NCBI RefSeq assembly: GCF_008365375.1
Contig: NZ_QOKW01000003.1
Span: 248,001-312,000, forward strand
Length of the DNA: 64,000 nucleotides
Origin: Roseomonas genomospecies 6
Lineage (GTDB): Bacteria > Pseudomonadota > Alphaproteobacteria > Azospirillales > Azospirillaceae
Direction of reading: 5' to 3'
Shown here: positions 39,841-50,509 of the stretch, one piece after another
Position numbering within the stretch: position 1 is the first letter of the stretch
How the letters are laid out: each line of letters opens with the position of its first letter
Translations under genes and position numbers: made by a program
Notes under the pieces: model-generated
Told to the model about the DNA's origin: nothing
What the model saw: only the letters and a program-made list of their open reading frames with translations
The model's database searches: none

Positions 39841-40260
39841 ATGTCGCTGAAGGGCACGAAGACCGAGCAGAACCTCAAGGCGGCCTTTGCGGGTGAGAGT
39901 CAGGCCAACCGCCGCTATCTCTATTTCGCCCAGCAGGCCGATGTGGAGGGCCACAACGATGTCGCCGCCGTCTTCCGCTCCACGGCGGAGGGCGAGACCG
40001 GCCATGCCCACGGCCATCTGGAATTCCTGCAAGAGGCCGGCGATCCCATCACCGGCCTGCCGATCGGCGACACGGTCAGCAACCTGAAGGCCGCCATCGC
40101 CGGCGAGGTCCACGAATACACCGACATGTATCCGGCCATGGCCCGCACCGCCCGCGAAGAAGGCTTCGAGGAGGTCGCGGACTGGTTCGAGACGCTCGCC
40201 AAGGCCGAGAAGAGCCACGCCGGACGCTTCCAGAAGGTGCTGGACCAGATTTCTTCATGA
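39841..40260 (+). CDS. rubrerythrin-family diiron protein (erythrin domain only)
   Basis: A 139-residue four-helix ferritin-like protein. [20 protein letters not shown] and [15 protein letters not shown] carry the first Glu ligand and Exx[22 protein letters not shown] and [10 protein letters not shown] carry the second set. There is no C-terminal rubredoxin (CxxC) domain. Such proteins reduce peroxides or store iron. Its stop overlaps the DUF3501 start (ATGA), and Irr lies directly upstream, which supports an iron/peroxide role. Confidence 0.9.
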   Translation: MSLKGTKTEQNLKAAFAGESQANRRYLYFAQQADVEGHNDVAAVFRSTAEGETGHAHGHLEFLQEAGDPITGLPIGDTVSNLKAAIAGEVHEYTDMYPAMARTAREEGFEEVADWFETLAKAEKSHAGRFQKVLDQISS

Positions 40261-40850
40261 CCGTCCGCCGGACCGAGATCACCCGCGCCGACATCCTTCC
40301 CCCGGACCGCTATGCCCTCGAACGGGCCGCCCGCCGCAAGGCGCTGGTCGCGGTGAAGCGGAACCGCCGTGTCGCGGTCGGCCCCTGCGCCGTGGCCCAT
40401 TTCGAGAATTACGAGACGATGTGGCAGCAGGTCCACGAGATGCTCCACATCGAGAGGGGTGGGGAGGAGCAGATCGCCGGTGAACTGCGCGCCTACAACA
40501 GCCTGATCCCCAAGGGGGCGGAACTGGTCGCCACGGTGATGTTCGAGATTGCCGACCCGGCGCGGCGCGCCGTGGAGCTTGGCCGGCTGGGCGGGGTGGA
40601 GAAGATGGTGACGCTGCGCTTCGCCGGCCACACCGTCGCCGCCCGTCCGGAGGACGACCTGGAGCGCACGAACGAGGCCGGCAAGACCTCCGCCGTCCAC
40701 TTCCTGCATTTCGACTTCGCGCCCGAACAGATCGCCGCCTTCCGCCTGCCCGGCACGGAGGTGATCCTCGGCATCGGCCATCCCCATTACGGCCACATGG
40801 CCGTGGTTCCGGAAGCGGTGCGGGCGGAGCTTGCCGGGGATTTCGCGTAG
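40257..40850 (+). CDS. DUF3501 family protein
   Basis: A 197-residue protein of unknown function translationally coupled to rubrerythrin. [27 protein letters not shown] at the N-terminus, [21 protein letters not shown] and [19 protein letters not shown] are family-typical. Two conserved E-x-x-x-x-H-x-x-Y patterns may bind metal, but that is speculation. The rubrerythrin-DUF3501 pair recurs in proteobacteria and the two proteins probably act together. Confidence 0.85.
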   Translation: MTVRRTEITRADILPPDRYALERAARRKALVAVKRNRRVAVGPCAVAHFENYETMWQQVHEMLHIERGGEEQIAGELRAYNSLIPKGAELVATVMFEIADPARRAVELGRLGGVEKMVTLRFAGHTVAARPEDDLERTNEAGKTSAVHFLHFDFAPEQIAAFRLPGTEVILGIGHPHYGHMAVVPEAVRAELAGDFA

Positions 40851-40871
40851 GGAGACCTTTGCCCCCGCCGG

Positions 40872-41426
40872 TTACTCGAACGACTCGTCCTTGTAGGCGC
40901 CCCAGAACTCCCCGCGGGTCATCCAGCCGCGATAGCCCTTCAACTCCACCTCGCACCACTCGCCCTTGCATTTGCGCAGCCAGCCGATGACGCCCGGCTG
41001 GGCACGGGCCACGACCGTGGCGTCGCTGCGCGGTTCCTTGCGGACGGTGCGGATGTCGCCGGTGACGATGATGCTGCGTTTGCCGGACAGCATGCTCTGG
41101 TGCACCCAGCCCTCGCTGCCCTCCCAATCGCGGATTCGGCGCCAGGTGTCGAATTCCTGGGTGATCTCCACCGGCATTTCCTTGCGGGTGAAGACCCATT
41201 CGATGGGATAGCGCACGTTGGGGCCGGTGCGCGCGTTCACCTCGCCCGAGCGCAACGACACGAAGCGGGGGATCGGCAGGCCGGACGCGTGGGTCGGGTC
41301 CTTCTCGCGCCGCCCGCCTTCGGACGCGTCGGCGGAGAAGGGCGTGGCCGAGACCAGCGTGGCGGCGGCCAGCGCCAGGACGGCAAGCGCGCGGCGGATG
41401 GCAGACGTCGTCGGCAACGGCAACAC
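40872..41426 (-). CDS. secreted SH3-like domain protein
   Basis: A 184-residue protein with an N-terminal signal peptide (about 1-34). Two bacterial SH3-like repeats follow: FVSLRSGEVNARTGPNVRYPIEWVF (about 55-79) and VRKEPRSDATVVARAQPGVIGWLRKC (about 128-153). Each ends with a WCEVELKGYRGWM-type segment. It has no catalytic domain. Homologues in alphaproteobacteria are periplasmic, presumably binding peptidoglycan or envelope partners. It is convergent with DUF3501. Confidence 0.85.
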   Translation of the reverse strand: MLPLPTTSAIRRALAVLALAAATLVSATPFSADASEGGRREKDPTHASGLPIPRFVSLRSGEVNARTGPNVRYPIEWVFTRKEMPVEITQEFDTWRRIRDWEGSEGWVHQSMLSGKRSIIVTGDIRTVRKEPRSDATVVARAQPGVIGWLRKCKGEWCEVELKGYRGWMTRGEFWGAYKDESFE

Positions 41427-41470
41427 CGGCAGCCCCGTGCAGTGGTTTCGAACGGAAAGATGTGCGCCGC

Positions 41471-41500
41471 ACTATAATTAGGGGTAGCCGCCAGGGGCAA
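41471..41500 (-). promoter_or_regulatory. candidate promoter of the SH3-domain gene
   Basis: On the reverse strand TTGCCC (41500-41495), an 18-bp spacer and TATAGT (41476-41471), 45 bp before the start. Confidence 0.45.
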
Positions 41501-41667
41501 GCGCAAGGCGCAGGCGGGCGCGCGGCGATGGTTCTTGTCACATGAACGGCCGGGTGAATGGGTGAGGGACGGGCCTTGCGGCGCGCCGAATCGTCACTGC
41601 CATCTGGACAGCTTCCCAACCGCTTGATAGGACAAGCGTCGGCCCGGAATGGGGGAGACACCGTCCA

Positions 41668-42657
41668 ATGACCGAAAAGAAGAAGCCGCTCGTCGTCGTC
41701 ACCCGGAAATTGCCCGACGTCATCGAGACGCGGATGATGGAGCTGTTCGACGCACGGCTGAATTCCGACGACGAACCCCTGACCCACGCGCAGCTCATCG
41801 AGGTGGCGCAGGTGGCCGACGTGATGGTCCCCACCGTCACCGACCGGATCGACCGGGACGTGATCGAGAAGGCCGGACCGCAGCTCCGCCTGATCGCCTC
41901 CTTCGGCACGGGCGTGGACCACATCGACCTGAAGGCGGCGCGCGAGCGCGGGATCAGCGTCACCAACACGCCGGGCGTTCTGACGGAAGACACGGCGGAC
42001 ATGACCATGGCCCTGCTGCTGGCGGTCGGCCGCCGGCTGGCGGAGGGCGAGCGGCTGGTGCGCTCCGGCCAGTGGAAGGGCTGGGGACCGACGACGATGC
42101 TCGGCCATCGCATCCAGGGCAAGCGGCTGGGCATCCTCGGCATGGGCCGCATCGGGCAGGCGCTGGCGCGCCGTGCGCGGGCCTTCGGCATGTCGATCCA
42201 TTACCACAACCGCCGCCGCGTCTATCCGGACGTCGAGCAGGAGCTCGAGGCGACCTATTGGGAAAGCCTGGACCAGATGCTGGCGCGCATGGACGTGGTG
42301 TCCATCAACTGCCCGCACACCCCGGCGACCTACCACCTGCTCTCCGAACGCCGGCTGAAGCTGCTGCGCCCGCACTGCTTCATCGTCAACACCTCCCGCG
42401 GCGAGGTGATCGACGAGACGGCGCTGACCCGGATGCTGTCGAAGGGCGAGATCGCCGGCGCCGGCCTGGACGTGTTCGAGCACGAGCCGGCGGTGAACCC
42501 GAAGCTGCTGCGGCTCGACAACGTGGTCCTGCTGCCGCACATGGGGTCCGCCACCATCGAGGGGCGCATCGACATGGGCGAGAAGGTCATCATCAACATC
42601 AAGACCTTCGTGGACGGCCACGCCCCGCCCGACCGCGTGCTGGAAACGCTGCTGTAA
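41668..42657 (+). CDS. D-2-hydroxyacid dehydrogenase, probable glyoxylate/hydroxypyruvate reductase
   Basis: A 329-residue NAD(P)-dependent enzyme. The Rossmann motif GILGMGRIGQALARRA is near 153-168. The catalytic triad is Arg in VNTSRGEVIDE, Glu in FEHEP and His in LLPHMGSAT. FGTGVDHIDLKAARERGISVTNTPGVLTEDTADMTMALLL is the family N-terminal substrate region. NHRRR-like YHNRRRVYPD after strand 2 favours NADP(H). The ATG is at 41668 with GGGGGAG about 12 nt upstream. Substrate is inferred from similarity to GyaR/GhrB types. Confidence 0.88.
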   Translation: MTEKKKPLVVVTRKLPDVIETRMMELFDARLNSDDEPLTHAQLIEVAQVADVMVPTVTDRIDRDVIEKAGPQLRLIASFGTGVDHIDLKAARERGISVTNTPGVLTEDTADMTMALLLAVGRRLAEGERLVRSGQWKGWGPTTMLGHRIQGKRLGILGMGRIGQALARRARAFGMSIHYHNRRRVYPDVEQELEATYWESLDQMLARMDVVSINCPHTPATYHLLSERRLKLLRPHCFIVNTSRGEVIDETALTRMLSKGEIAGAGLDVFEHEPAVNPKLLRLDNVVLLPHMGSATIEGRIDMGEKVIINIKTFVDGHAPPDRVLETLL

Positions 42658-42677
42658 GGTTTGCCGTGCGAGGGCGC

Positions 42678-43232
42678 TTAAAGAACGCCCTCGTACAGCG
42701 CGGCCATGGGAATCTCGATCCCGACCGAGGGGAAGCGCAGCGTCCCGCCCCCGATGATGTCGCGGACGACCCAGCTCTGTTCGTCCTCCCGGTGCCACAG
42801 CTCGGCACAGCGCTTCGTCGAGTCGAGCAGCAGGATTTCCTGAACGGACGGAATTTCCCGATAGATCGCCAGCTTGCGACCGCGGTCGAACTGGGCGGTG
42901 GACGGCGACAGGATCTCGACGATGATCGTCGGGTCCACCGTCCCCGGCTTGCTCGATGTCGGCCCGCAACCGACGGCAACATCGGCCTGGAACCAGGCAT
43001 CGTCACGATCGGGGAGGAGGATGCCGGCCTCGACCCGCGCCCGGCAGGGCGGGCGGAGGCGCTTTCCGAACTCCACCACGACATTGGCCGCCAAAAGGGC
43101 GTGCGCATCGGACGGCGGCGCCATGGCGACGGGTTGGCCGCCGACCAACTCATAGCGGGTGTCGGTCCCGTCGTCCCAGACGAGGAACTCCTCCACGGTC
43201 ATCGGGCGGGGTGCCGGATCGGTCATGCCCAT
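42678..43232 (-). CDS. Uma2 family (DUF820) putative endonuclease
   Basis: A 184-residue PD-(D/E)xK-fold protein. YELVGGQPVAMAPPSDAH, FQADVAVGCG (Asp), IIVEILSPSTAQFDRGRKLAIYREIPSVQEILLLDS (E-x-x-x-K region, about 105-140) are characteristic. The biological role is unknown; these genes are abundant in cyanobacteria and scattered in proteobacteria, a hint of horizontal spread. ATGs exist at 43262, 43232 and 43226; I chose 43232. Its base use is slightly less GC-extreme than neighbours. Confidence 0.85.
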   Translation of the reverse strand: MGMTDPAPRPMTVEEFLVWDDGTDTRYELVGGQPVAMAPPSDAHALLAANVVVEFGKRLRPPCRARVEAGILLPDRDDAWFQADVAVGCGPTSSKPGTVDPTIIVEILSPSTAQFDRGRKLAIYREIPSVQEILLLDSTKRCAELWHREDEQSWVVRDIIGGGTLRFPSVGIEIPMAALYEGVL

Positions 43233-43275
43233 GAGTATGGCCCTCTCCTTCCCGCCATCCAAGAGGCCGCCGCGG

Positions 43276-45960
43276 TTATTCCGCGGCCAGCCCGCCGCCC
43301 AGCTCGATGCGGACCTCGACCACGCCGGGTTCGTCCAGGTTCTCCTTGCGGATGAAGCCCAGCGCGCGGCACATGCCCAGCATGTTGGTGTTCTCGCGCA
43401 GGACCTCGCCGTAGACCTCCTTGATCCCGCGGGAACGGGCGTAGTCCAGGATCTTGTTCATGAGCTGGTAGCCCAGCCCCTGGCCCTTCATGTCCGACCG
43501 CACCATCACGGCGTATTCGGCGCGCAGGTTGTCGGGGTCGGCGGTGATGCGGACCACGCCGTACATGATGGTCTCGCCCGTCTCCGGGTCCGGCCCGACG
43601 GCGACCAGACCCATCTCGCGGTCGTAGTCGATCTGGGTCAGGCGGGCGGCGGCCTGGTGCGACAGCCGCTTCAGCGGCGCGAAGAAGCGCAGCCGCAAAT
43701 CCTCCTGCGTCTGGTTGGCGACCATGTGGTGCACCAGCGGCTCGTCCTCCGGCAGGATGGGGCGGACGACGAACTGGCGGCCGTCCTTGATGGTGATCCG
43801 GTCCTCCAGCCCCTTGGGGTAGGGGCGGATGGCCAGACGCTTGGCGCCGGGCAGGGCCGGAACGCCGACCTTGATGCGGGCGTCGAGCGCCAGAACGCCG
43901 TCCGAATCGGCCAGCAGCGGGTTGACGTCCAGTTCGGCGATCTCCGGGAAATCGACGATGAGCTGCGAAATCTTGTTCAGCGTCAGCGCCACCGCTTCCA
44001 GATCGACCGCGGCGCGCGAGCGGTAGCCCTGCAACTGGCGCCAGATGCGGGTGCGGCCCATCAGCTCCGTCGCCAGCTTCATGTTCAGCGGCGGCAATGC
44101 CAGCGCATAATCCTCCACCACCTCCACCCCGATGCCGCCCTCGCCGAACAGCAGGACGGGGCCGAACAGCTCGTTCTCCGTCATGCCGACGATCAGCTCG
44201 TAGGCGTCGGGACGGACGGCCATCTCCTGGACGGTGAAGCCCTCGATGCGGGCGTCGGGCACGGCCTCGCGCACGCGGGCCAGCATGGCCTCGGCCTCGG
44301 CCTTGACCTCCGCCGGCTCGGTCAGGTGCAGGGCGACGCCGCCGACGTCCGACTTGTGGGTGATGTCCGGCGACAGGATCTTCAGCGCCAGCGGCCCGCC
44401 GATCATCTCGGCGCAGTGGGCGGCCTCCTCCGGCGTGTCGGCGCGGCGGGTGTCCACCACGGGGATGCCGTAGGCGGCCAGCACGCGCTTGGCCTCGTAC
44501 TCGGTCAGCCAATCGCGCTTCTCCGCGATGGCGCGGGAGATGATGCGGCGCACGCCGATGTCGTCGGGCTGGAAATCCTCCGGCACCGAGGGCGGGGTCT
44601 CCATCAGCAGTTCCTGGTTCCGGCGGTATTCCACCAGATGCAGGAAGGCGCGCACGGCGTGGCTGGGCGTGTCGTAGGTGGGGACGCGGTTGGCGGCGAA
44701 CAGCTTGCGGGCCTCCACCGCCGTCTTGTCGCCCAGCCAGCTCGTCAGCACCGGGTGCTTGCGCGTCTTGTTGGCGATCATGGTGTCCACCACCGCCTGC
44801 GCGGCGGCCAGGCTGTCGGTCACCGCGGTCGGGCAGTTCAGCACCAGGACGGCGTCGTTGCCGGGATCGGCCATCAGCGCGTTCAGCGCGTCGGCGTAGC
44901 GCTTGGGCGGGGCGTCGCCGCCGATGCGCAGCGGGTTGCGCGCGCTGCCGGCGCCCAGCGCCTTTTCCAGCGCGTCCATCGTCTCCGGCGCGAACTGGGC
45001 CAGCCGCCCGCCGGACAGGATCAGGCTGTCGGTTGCCATCACGCCCATGCCGCCGCCGTTGGTCAGGATGGCCAGCCGGTCGCCGGTGATCGGCGCGCCG
45101 GTGGCCAGCGTGCCCACCGCGTCGAACAGCTCGTCCAGGCCGCTGACGCGCAGGATGCCGGCGCGGCGGAAGGCGGCGTCGTAGACCGCGTCGGACACCG
45201 CCAGCGCCCCGGTGTGGGAGGTGGAGGCCTCCAGCGCCTCGTCCGTGCGGCCCGACTTGATGACGATGACCGGCTTCTGGCGGGCGGCGGAGCGCGCCGC
45301 CGACATGAACTTCCGCGCGTCGGTGATGCTCTCGATGTAGAGCAGGATGGCGCGCACGGTGGCGTCGCCGGCCAGATAGTCCAGCAGGTCGCCGAAATCG
45401 ACGTCCGCCTTGTCGCCCATCGAGATCAGGTGCGAGAAGCCGATGCCCCGCGCCGTCGCCCAGTCGGCGATGGAGGTCACCACCATGGAGGACTGCGCCA
45501 CCAGGGCCACGTCGCCCTTCTTCGGCGTGACATGGCCGAAGCTGGCGTTCACCCCGCGGCCCGGAACCATGATGCCCAGGCTGTTGGGGCCGAGCACGCG
45601 CATCAGATGGGGCTTCGCCGCCTCGCGCAGGGTCTGCGTCTGCTCCTTGGAAAAACCGCTGGAGATGACGATGGCCGCCTTGGTCCCGCGCTTGCCCAGC
45701 GCGTCGATGGTGGCGGGCACCGTGGCGGCGGGGGTGCAGATCACCGCCAGATCGGGTGCCACCGGCAGATCGTCCACCGTCTTGTAGGTCAGCACCCCCT
45801 CGACCGCGCGTTCGGTGGTGACCGGCATGATCGGACCGTCGAAACCGGCGTTGAACAGGTTGCGGGCCACCACGGCGCCGATGGTGTTCGGCTTGCGGGT
45901 CGCTCCGATCAGGGCGATGGAGGTGGGCTTGAACAGGCGGTCGAGGTTGCGAACGGTCAT
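43276..45960 (-). CDS. Pat-like fusion: ADP-forming acyl-CoA synthetase + GNAT acetyltransferase
   Basis: An 894-residue protein. The CoA-binding domain (about 1-130) starts LFKPTSIALIGATRKPNTIG. Succinyl-CoA-ligase-like domains (about 145-460) contain SHTGALAVSDAVYD. The ATP-grasp_5 domain (about 480-700) contains GPLALKILSPDITHKSDVGGV. A C-terminal GNAT domain (about 725-890) has MVRSDMKGQGLGYQLMNKIL as acetyl-CoA loop. It resembles YfiQ/Pat protein-lysine acetyltransferases, which regulate acetyl-CoA synthetase; whether the synthetase part is active is unclear. The ATG at 45960 gives the conserved N-terminus. Confidence 0.9.
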   Translation of the reverse strand: MTVRNLDRLFKPTSIALIGATRKPNTIGAVVARNLFNAGFDGPIMPVTTERAVEGVLTYKTVDDLPVAPDLAVICTPAATVPATIDALGKRGTKAAIVISSGFSKEQTQTLREAAKPHLMRVLGPNSLGIMVPGRGVNASFGHVTPKKGDVALVAQSSMVVTSIADWATARGIGFSHLISMGDKADVDFGDLLDYLAGDATVRAILLYIESITDARKFMSAARSAARQKPVIVIKSGRTDEALEASTSHTGALAVSDAVYDAAFRRAGILRVSGLDELFDAVGTLATGAPITGDRLAILTNGGGMGVMATDSLILSGGRLAQFAPETMDALEKALGAGSARNPLRIGGDAPPKRYADALNALMADPGNDAVLVLNCPTAVTDSLAAAQAVVDTMIANKTRKHPVLTSWLGDKTAVEARKLFAANRVPTYDTPSHAVRAFLHLVEYRRNQELLMETPPSVPEDFQPDDIGVRRIISRAIAEKRDWLTEYEAKRVLAAYGIPVVDTRRADTPEEAAHCAEMIGGPLALKILSPDITHKSDVGGVALHLTEPAEVKAEAEAMLARVREAVPDARIEGFTVQEMAVRPDAYELIVGMTENELFGPVLLFGEGGIGVEVVEDYALALPPLNMKLATELMGRTRIWRQLQGYRSRAAVDLEAVALTLNKISQLIVDFPEIAELDVNPLLADSDGVLALDARIKVGVPALPGAKRLAIRPYPKGLEDRITIKDGRQFVVRPILPEDEPLVHHMVANQTQEDLRLRFFAPLKRLSHQAAARLTQIDYDREMGLVAVGPDPETGETIMYGVVRITADPDNLRAEYAVMVRSDMKGQGLGYQLMNKILDYARSRGIKEVYGEVLRENTNMLGMCRALGFIRKENLDEPGVVEVRIELGGGLAAE

Positions 45961-47202
<1,242 letters not shown>

Positions 47203-47216
47203 CGGAGAGGGAAAGT

Positions 47217-47250
47217 GCGGGGCCGGTCCGCGTTGCAGGACCGGCCCCGC
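47217..47250. terminator. bidirectional hairpin between ldh and ppa
   Basis: A perfect 13-bp stem (47217-47229 with 47238-47250, GCGGGGCCGGTCC) with an 8-nt loop and no T-run on either side. It lies between convergent genes. Confidence 0.6.
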
Positions 47251-47280
47251 GATGCGGAGCCGGCCCTTGCAACCCGTCCA

Positions 47281-47308
47281 GTCGAGGCGCCCGAGTCGAG
47301 GCGCCCGT
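47281..47308. repeat. 14-bp tandem duplication beside the ppa stop
   Basis: GTCGAGGCGCCCGA (47281-47294) is directly repeated at 47295-47308 with only the last base changed. Confidence 0.85.
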
Positions 47309-47865
47309 CAGACCACCGGGCCCGGCTGGCCCTTGTTGGCGGCGGCGGCGCGCTCCATGCCTTCCTGGATCTTCTTGGCGGCTTCCTGCTCGTCGCCCCA
47401 GCGCAGGATCTTCACCCACTTGCCCTTTTCCAGATCCTTGTAGTGCTGGAAGAAGTGGGCGATCTGCTCGGTGGTGATCTCCGGCAGGTCCTTGTAGGAC
47501 TTCACGCTGCTGTAGAACGGGTGCAGCTTGTCGACCGGAACGGCCAGCAGCTTCTCGTCCTCGCCGCCCTCATCCTCCATGTACAGCACGCCGATCGGGC
47601 GCGAGCGCAGGACGGCGCCCGGGATGACCGAATGGCGGCCGACCACGCAGACGTCCACCGGGTCGCCGTCGCCCGACAGGGTGTGCGGGATGAAGCCGTA
47701 GTTGCAGGGGTAGTACATGGCCGTGTGCAGGAAGCGGTCGACGAACATCGCGCCCGACTCCTTGTCGATCTCGTACTTCACCGGCTCGCCGCGCAACGGG
47801 ATCTCGATGACCACGTTCACGTCCCACGGGGCATTCTTGCCGACCGGAACCTTGCTGAGATCCAT
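47308..47865 (-). CDS. ppa: inorganic pyrophosphatase (family I)
   Basis: A 185-residue enzyme. VVIEIPLRGEPVKYEIDKESGAMFVDRFLHTAMYYPCNYGFIP carries the active-site Glu, Lys and Tyr. GDGDPVDVCVV is the metal-binding DxDPxD motif. DEKLLAVPVDK and HFFQHYKDLEKGKW complete the family pattern. It hydrolyses PPi in the cytoplasm. The start at 47865 has AAGGAT upstream; the longer frame to 47922 lacks homology. Confidence 0.95.
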   Translation of the reverse strand: MDLSKVPVGKNAPWDVNVVIEIPLRGEPVKYEIDKESGAMFVDRFLHTAMYYPCNYGFIPHTLSGDGDPVDVCVVGRHSVIPGAVLRSRPIGVLYMEDEGGEDEKLLAVPVDKLHPFYSSVKSYKDLPEITTEQIAHFFQHYKDLEKGKWVKILRWGDEQEAAKKIQEGMERAAAANKGQPGPVV

Positions 47866-48014
47866 GGAAACTATCCTTCGACTGCAAAAAGCGGGTTGCT
47901 CTGGATTGATGGCGCCGGTCAAAGCTCCGGACGCCGCGCGCGCGGAGTTTTAGGCAGATGCGTGCATAAGTCAAAGCCACTTGCGCAGGTGCGGCAAAGG
48001 GACGAGCCTTCGCC

Positions 48015-49823
48015 ATGCCCTACGTCCTCCTTGCGCTGCTCCTGTCCGCCTTGCTTCTCCTTCCGGCGCGGGCCGACTCTCCGCAGAAGGCTGCCCACGC
48101 CATCGCGATGCATGGGGAGCCCGCCTATCCGCCGGGCTTCGCGCATTTCGCCTACGTCAACCCCGACGCCCCGAAGGGCGGTACGCTGCGCCAGGCGGTC
48201 ACCGGCGGCTTCGACACGCTGAACCCCCATGTGGTGAAGGGCGTTCCCGCCCTGGGTCTTGGTTTCGTTTTCGAAACGATGCTGACCCGATCCTGGGACG
48301 AACCCTTCTCCCTCTACGGCCTGCTGGCCGAGAGCCTGGAGGTGCCGGAGGACCGGAGCGCCGCCGCCTTTCACCTGAACCCCGCCGCGCGCTGGCACGA
48401 CGGGGCGCCCGTGACATCCTCCGACGTGCTGTTCTCGCTGGAGGTCCAGCGCGCCCACGGCACGCCGAACCGGCGCCAGTTCTACGCCAAGGTGGCGAGC
48501 GCCGAGGCGCCCGACGACCGCACCGTCCGCTTCACCTTCACCCCCGGTCCGGACGGTCGTTACGACCGCGAAATGCCGCTCCTGATGGGGCTGATGCCGA
48601 TCCATTCCAAGGCGTGGTGGGCGGGCCGGGAATTCGAGCGCACGACGCTCGACCCGCCGTTGGGCAGCGGCCCCTACCGGGTGAGACAGGCGGAGGCCGG
48701 GCGGCGCATCGTCTACGAACGGGTGGCGGACTATTGGGGGCGTGACCTGCCGTCGCGGCGCGGGCTGTTCAACGCCGACACGCTGGATTTCACCTATTAC
48801 CGCGACGACTCGGTGGCGCTGGAGGCGTTCATGGCCGGACAGGGCGATGTGCGGCGCGAATCCGACCCCGCGAAATGGGCCACCGGCTATGACGGCCCGG
48901 CGCTCCGCGAGGGGCGGATCGTGCTGGAGGAGTTGCCGCACCGCCGTCCGGAGTTCGCCCGCGGCCTGATCTTCAACACCCGCCGCCCGCAATTCCAGGA
49001 CATCCGCGTGCGCCAAGCGCTGGGCCTCGCCACCGATTTCGTGTGGATCGGCAAGACCCTGTTCCACGGCGCGCTGGTCCGCACGGCGAGCTACTACCCG
49101 AACTCCGAACTCGCGGCGGACGGGCTGCCGGGGCCGGACGAAGCGGCGGTTCTGGAGCCCTTCCGCGACCGCCTGCCGCCGGAGTTGTTCACGCGGCCCT
49201 TCGCCCTGCCGCAGACGGACGGCAGCGGTCCGGCGGGTGCGCGGGCCAACCTGCGCGAGGCGCTGCGCCTGCTGGGCGAGGCGGGGTGGCAGGTGCGCGG
49301 GGGACGGCTGGTGGATGGGGCGGGGCGGCCCTTCGCCTTCGAAATCCTGCTGGGCAACCCGGCGGACGAACGGGTGGCGCTGGAATACGCCCGCTCGCTG
49401 GAGCGGCTGGGCATCGCCGCCACGGTGCGCACGGTGGACAACGCGCAGTATCAGGCGCGGCTGGATGGTTTCGATTTCGATATGACCCTGCGCTGGTGGG
49501 TCTCCAGCCTCTCGCCGGGGAACGAGCAGCTTTACTATTACGGCTCCGAAGCGGCGGACCAGGCGGGCAGCCGCAACTACCCCGGCATCCGCGACCCGGT
49601 GGTGGACGCCATCGCCGCCTCCATCGCCGAGGCGCGGACGCGCGCGGAATTGGTGGCCCGCGTCCGGGCGCTCGACCGGGTGCTGCTGTGGGGCCATTAC
49701 ATGGTGCCGCTGTTCCACAGCCCGGTGGACCGCATGGCCCGCTGGTCGCGGCTGAAGCGCCCGCAGGCGACGCCCCTCTACGGCCCGCTCGTCGAATCCT
49801 GGTGGGTGGAGGAGGGCGGCTGA
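48015..49823 (+). CDS. extracellular solute-binding protein family 5 (YejA-like)
   Basis: A 602-residue periplasmic protein. The N-terminal signal peptide is MPYVLLALLLSALLLLPARA. FAHFAYVNPDAPKGGTLRQA and LAESLEVPEDRSAAAFHLNPAARWHDGAPVTSSDV are typical of YejA-type peptide/microcin-C transporter binding proteins. RGLIFNTRRPQFQDIRVRQAL (about 315-335) is the conserved lobe-2 segment. The normal partners (yejB, yejE, yejF) are absent here, so it is an orphan. The 3' end overlaps the reverse-strand kinase-like gene by 46 bp. Confidence 0.87.
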   Translation: MPYVLLALLLSALLLLPARADSPQKAAHAIAMHGEPAYPPGFAHFAYVNPDAPKGGTLRQAVTGGFDTLNPHVVKGVPALGLGFVFETMLTRSWDEPFSLYGLLAESLEVPEDRSAAAFHLNPAARWHDGAPVTSSDVLFSLEVQRAHGTPNRRQFYAKVASAEAPDDRTVRFTFTPGPDGRYDREMPLLMGLMPIHSKAWWAGREFERTTLDPPLGSGPYRVRQAEAGRRIVYERVADYWGRDLPSRRGLFNADTLDFTYYRDDSVALEAFMAGQGDVRRESDPAKWATGYDGPALREGRIVLEELPHRRPEFARGLIFNTRRPQFQDIRVRQALGLATDFVWIGKTLFHGALVRTASYYPNSELAADGLPGPDEAAVLEPFRDRLPPELFTRPFALPQTDGSGPAGARANLREALRLLGEAGWQVRGGRLVDGAGRPFAFEILLGNPADERVALEYARSLERLGIAATVRTVDNAQYQARLDGFDFDMTLRWWVSSLSPGNEQLYYYGSEAADQAGSRNYPGIRDPVVDAIAASIAEARTRAELVARVRALDRVLLWGHYMVPLFHSPVDRMARWSRLKRPQATPLYGPLVESWWVEEGG

Positions 49824-50509
49824 GCCTCCGCATGCCCGCCATGGACCCGGTAGGCTTGGAGGATGAGCGTCGCCACGGCGTCCAGATCCGGGAAGCGGTC
49901 GGTGTTGACGGTCAGGTCGTATTGCAGCGGATCGTCGTTGGAGACCTTGAAGAACTCCTTGAAGTACTTGGCGCGGGCGGTGTTGACCCTCTGCACCTCA
50001 TGCAGCGCGTCGACCACCTTGGCCGGATCGCCGCCGGCCAGCCGCGCGGCGCAGATCTCGTCGGACCCGACGATCCGGACGCGGAAGCGCGGCGCCCCGC
50101 GCAGCAGCAGATGCGCCCCACGCCCGACGATCACCCCACCGCGGAAGGCGATGCCGTTCACCACGCGGGTCAGCAATTGCTGGTATTCGGTCAGCGGGTC
50201 GTGCAGCCCCATCAGGCTGGCGTAGAGGAACATCCCCGCCCGCTCCGGCAGCTTCTCGTCGAGCTGGCGCATCAGCGTGGGATCGGACGTGGCCGTTGCC
50301 ACGACGGCGTCGAGGATTTCCTTGTCGAAGCAGGACACCCCCAGGGACCCGGCCAGTTTCGCCGCGATCGCCTCGCCGCCGCTGCCGTGGCCGCGGGCGA
50401 TGGTGACGACGGGGGGCGCGGACTCCAGCGGACCGCTGTGGGGCCGGTGCGGCTGAAGCTGGTCGGTCCGGATGTAGGTGAGGAGCGCCTGGAATTCGTC
50501 GCGGGCCAT
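49778..50509 (-). CDS. cytidylate kinase-like family protein
   Basis: A 243-residue protein. The P-loop-like VVTIARGHGSGGEAIAAKLAGSLG (about 35-58) and DKEILDAVV match the Cytidylate_kin2 family. IVGRGAHLLLRGAPRFRVRIVGSDEICAARLA is the second conserved block. The true P-loop GxxGxGK is replaced by GHGSGGE, as is common here. The substrate is unknown. GGAGGGA precedes the ATG at 50509. The last 15 codons overlap the convergent binding-protein gene. Confidence 0.8.
   Translation of the reverse strand: MARDEFQALLTYIRTDQLQPHRPHSGPLESAPPVVTIARGHGSGGEAIAAKLAGSLGVSCFDKEILDAVVATATSDPTLMRQLDEKLPERAGMFLYASLMGLHDPLTEYQQLLTRVVNGIAFRGGVIVGRGAHLLLRGAPRFRVRIVGSDEICAARLAGGDPAKVVDALHEVQRVNTARAKYFKEFFKVSNDDPLQYDLTVNTDRFPDLDAVATLILQAYRVHGGHAEAQPPSSTHQDSTSGP

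Noticed and set aside
40279-42969. 896-residue minus-strand open frame
   Set aside because: Covers DUF3501, the SH3 gene and the dehydrogenase in other frames; biased composition.
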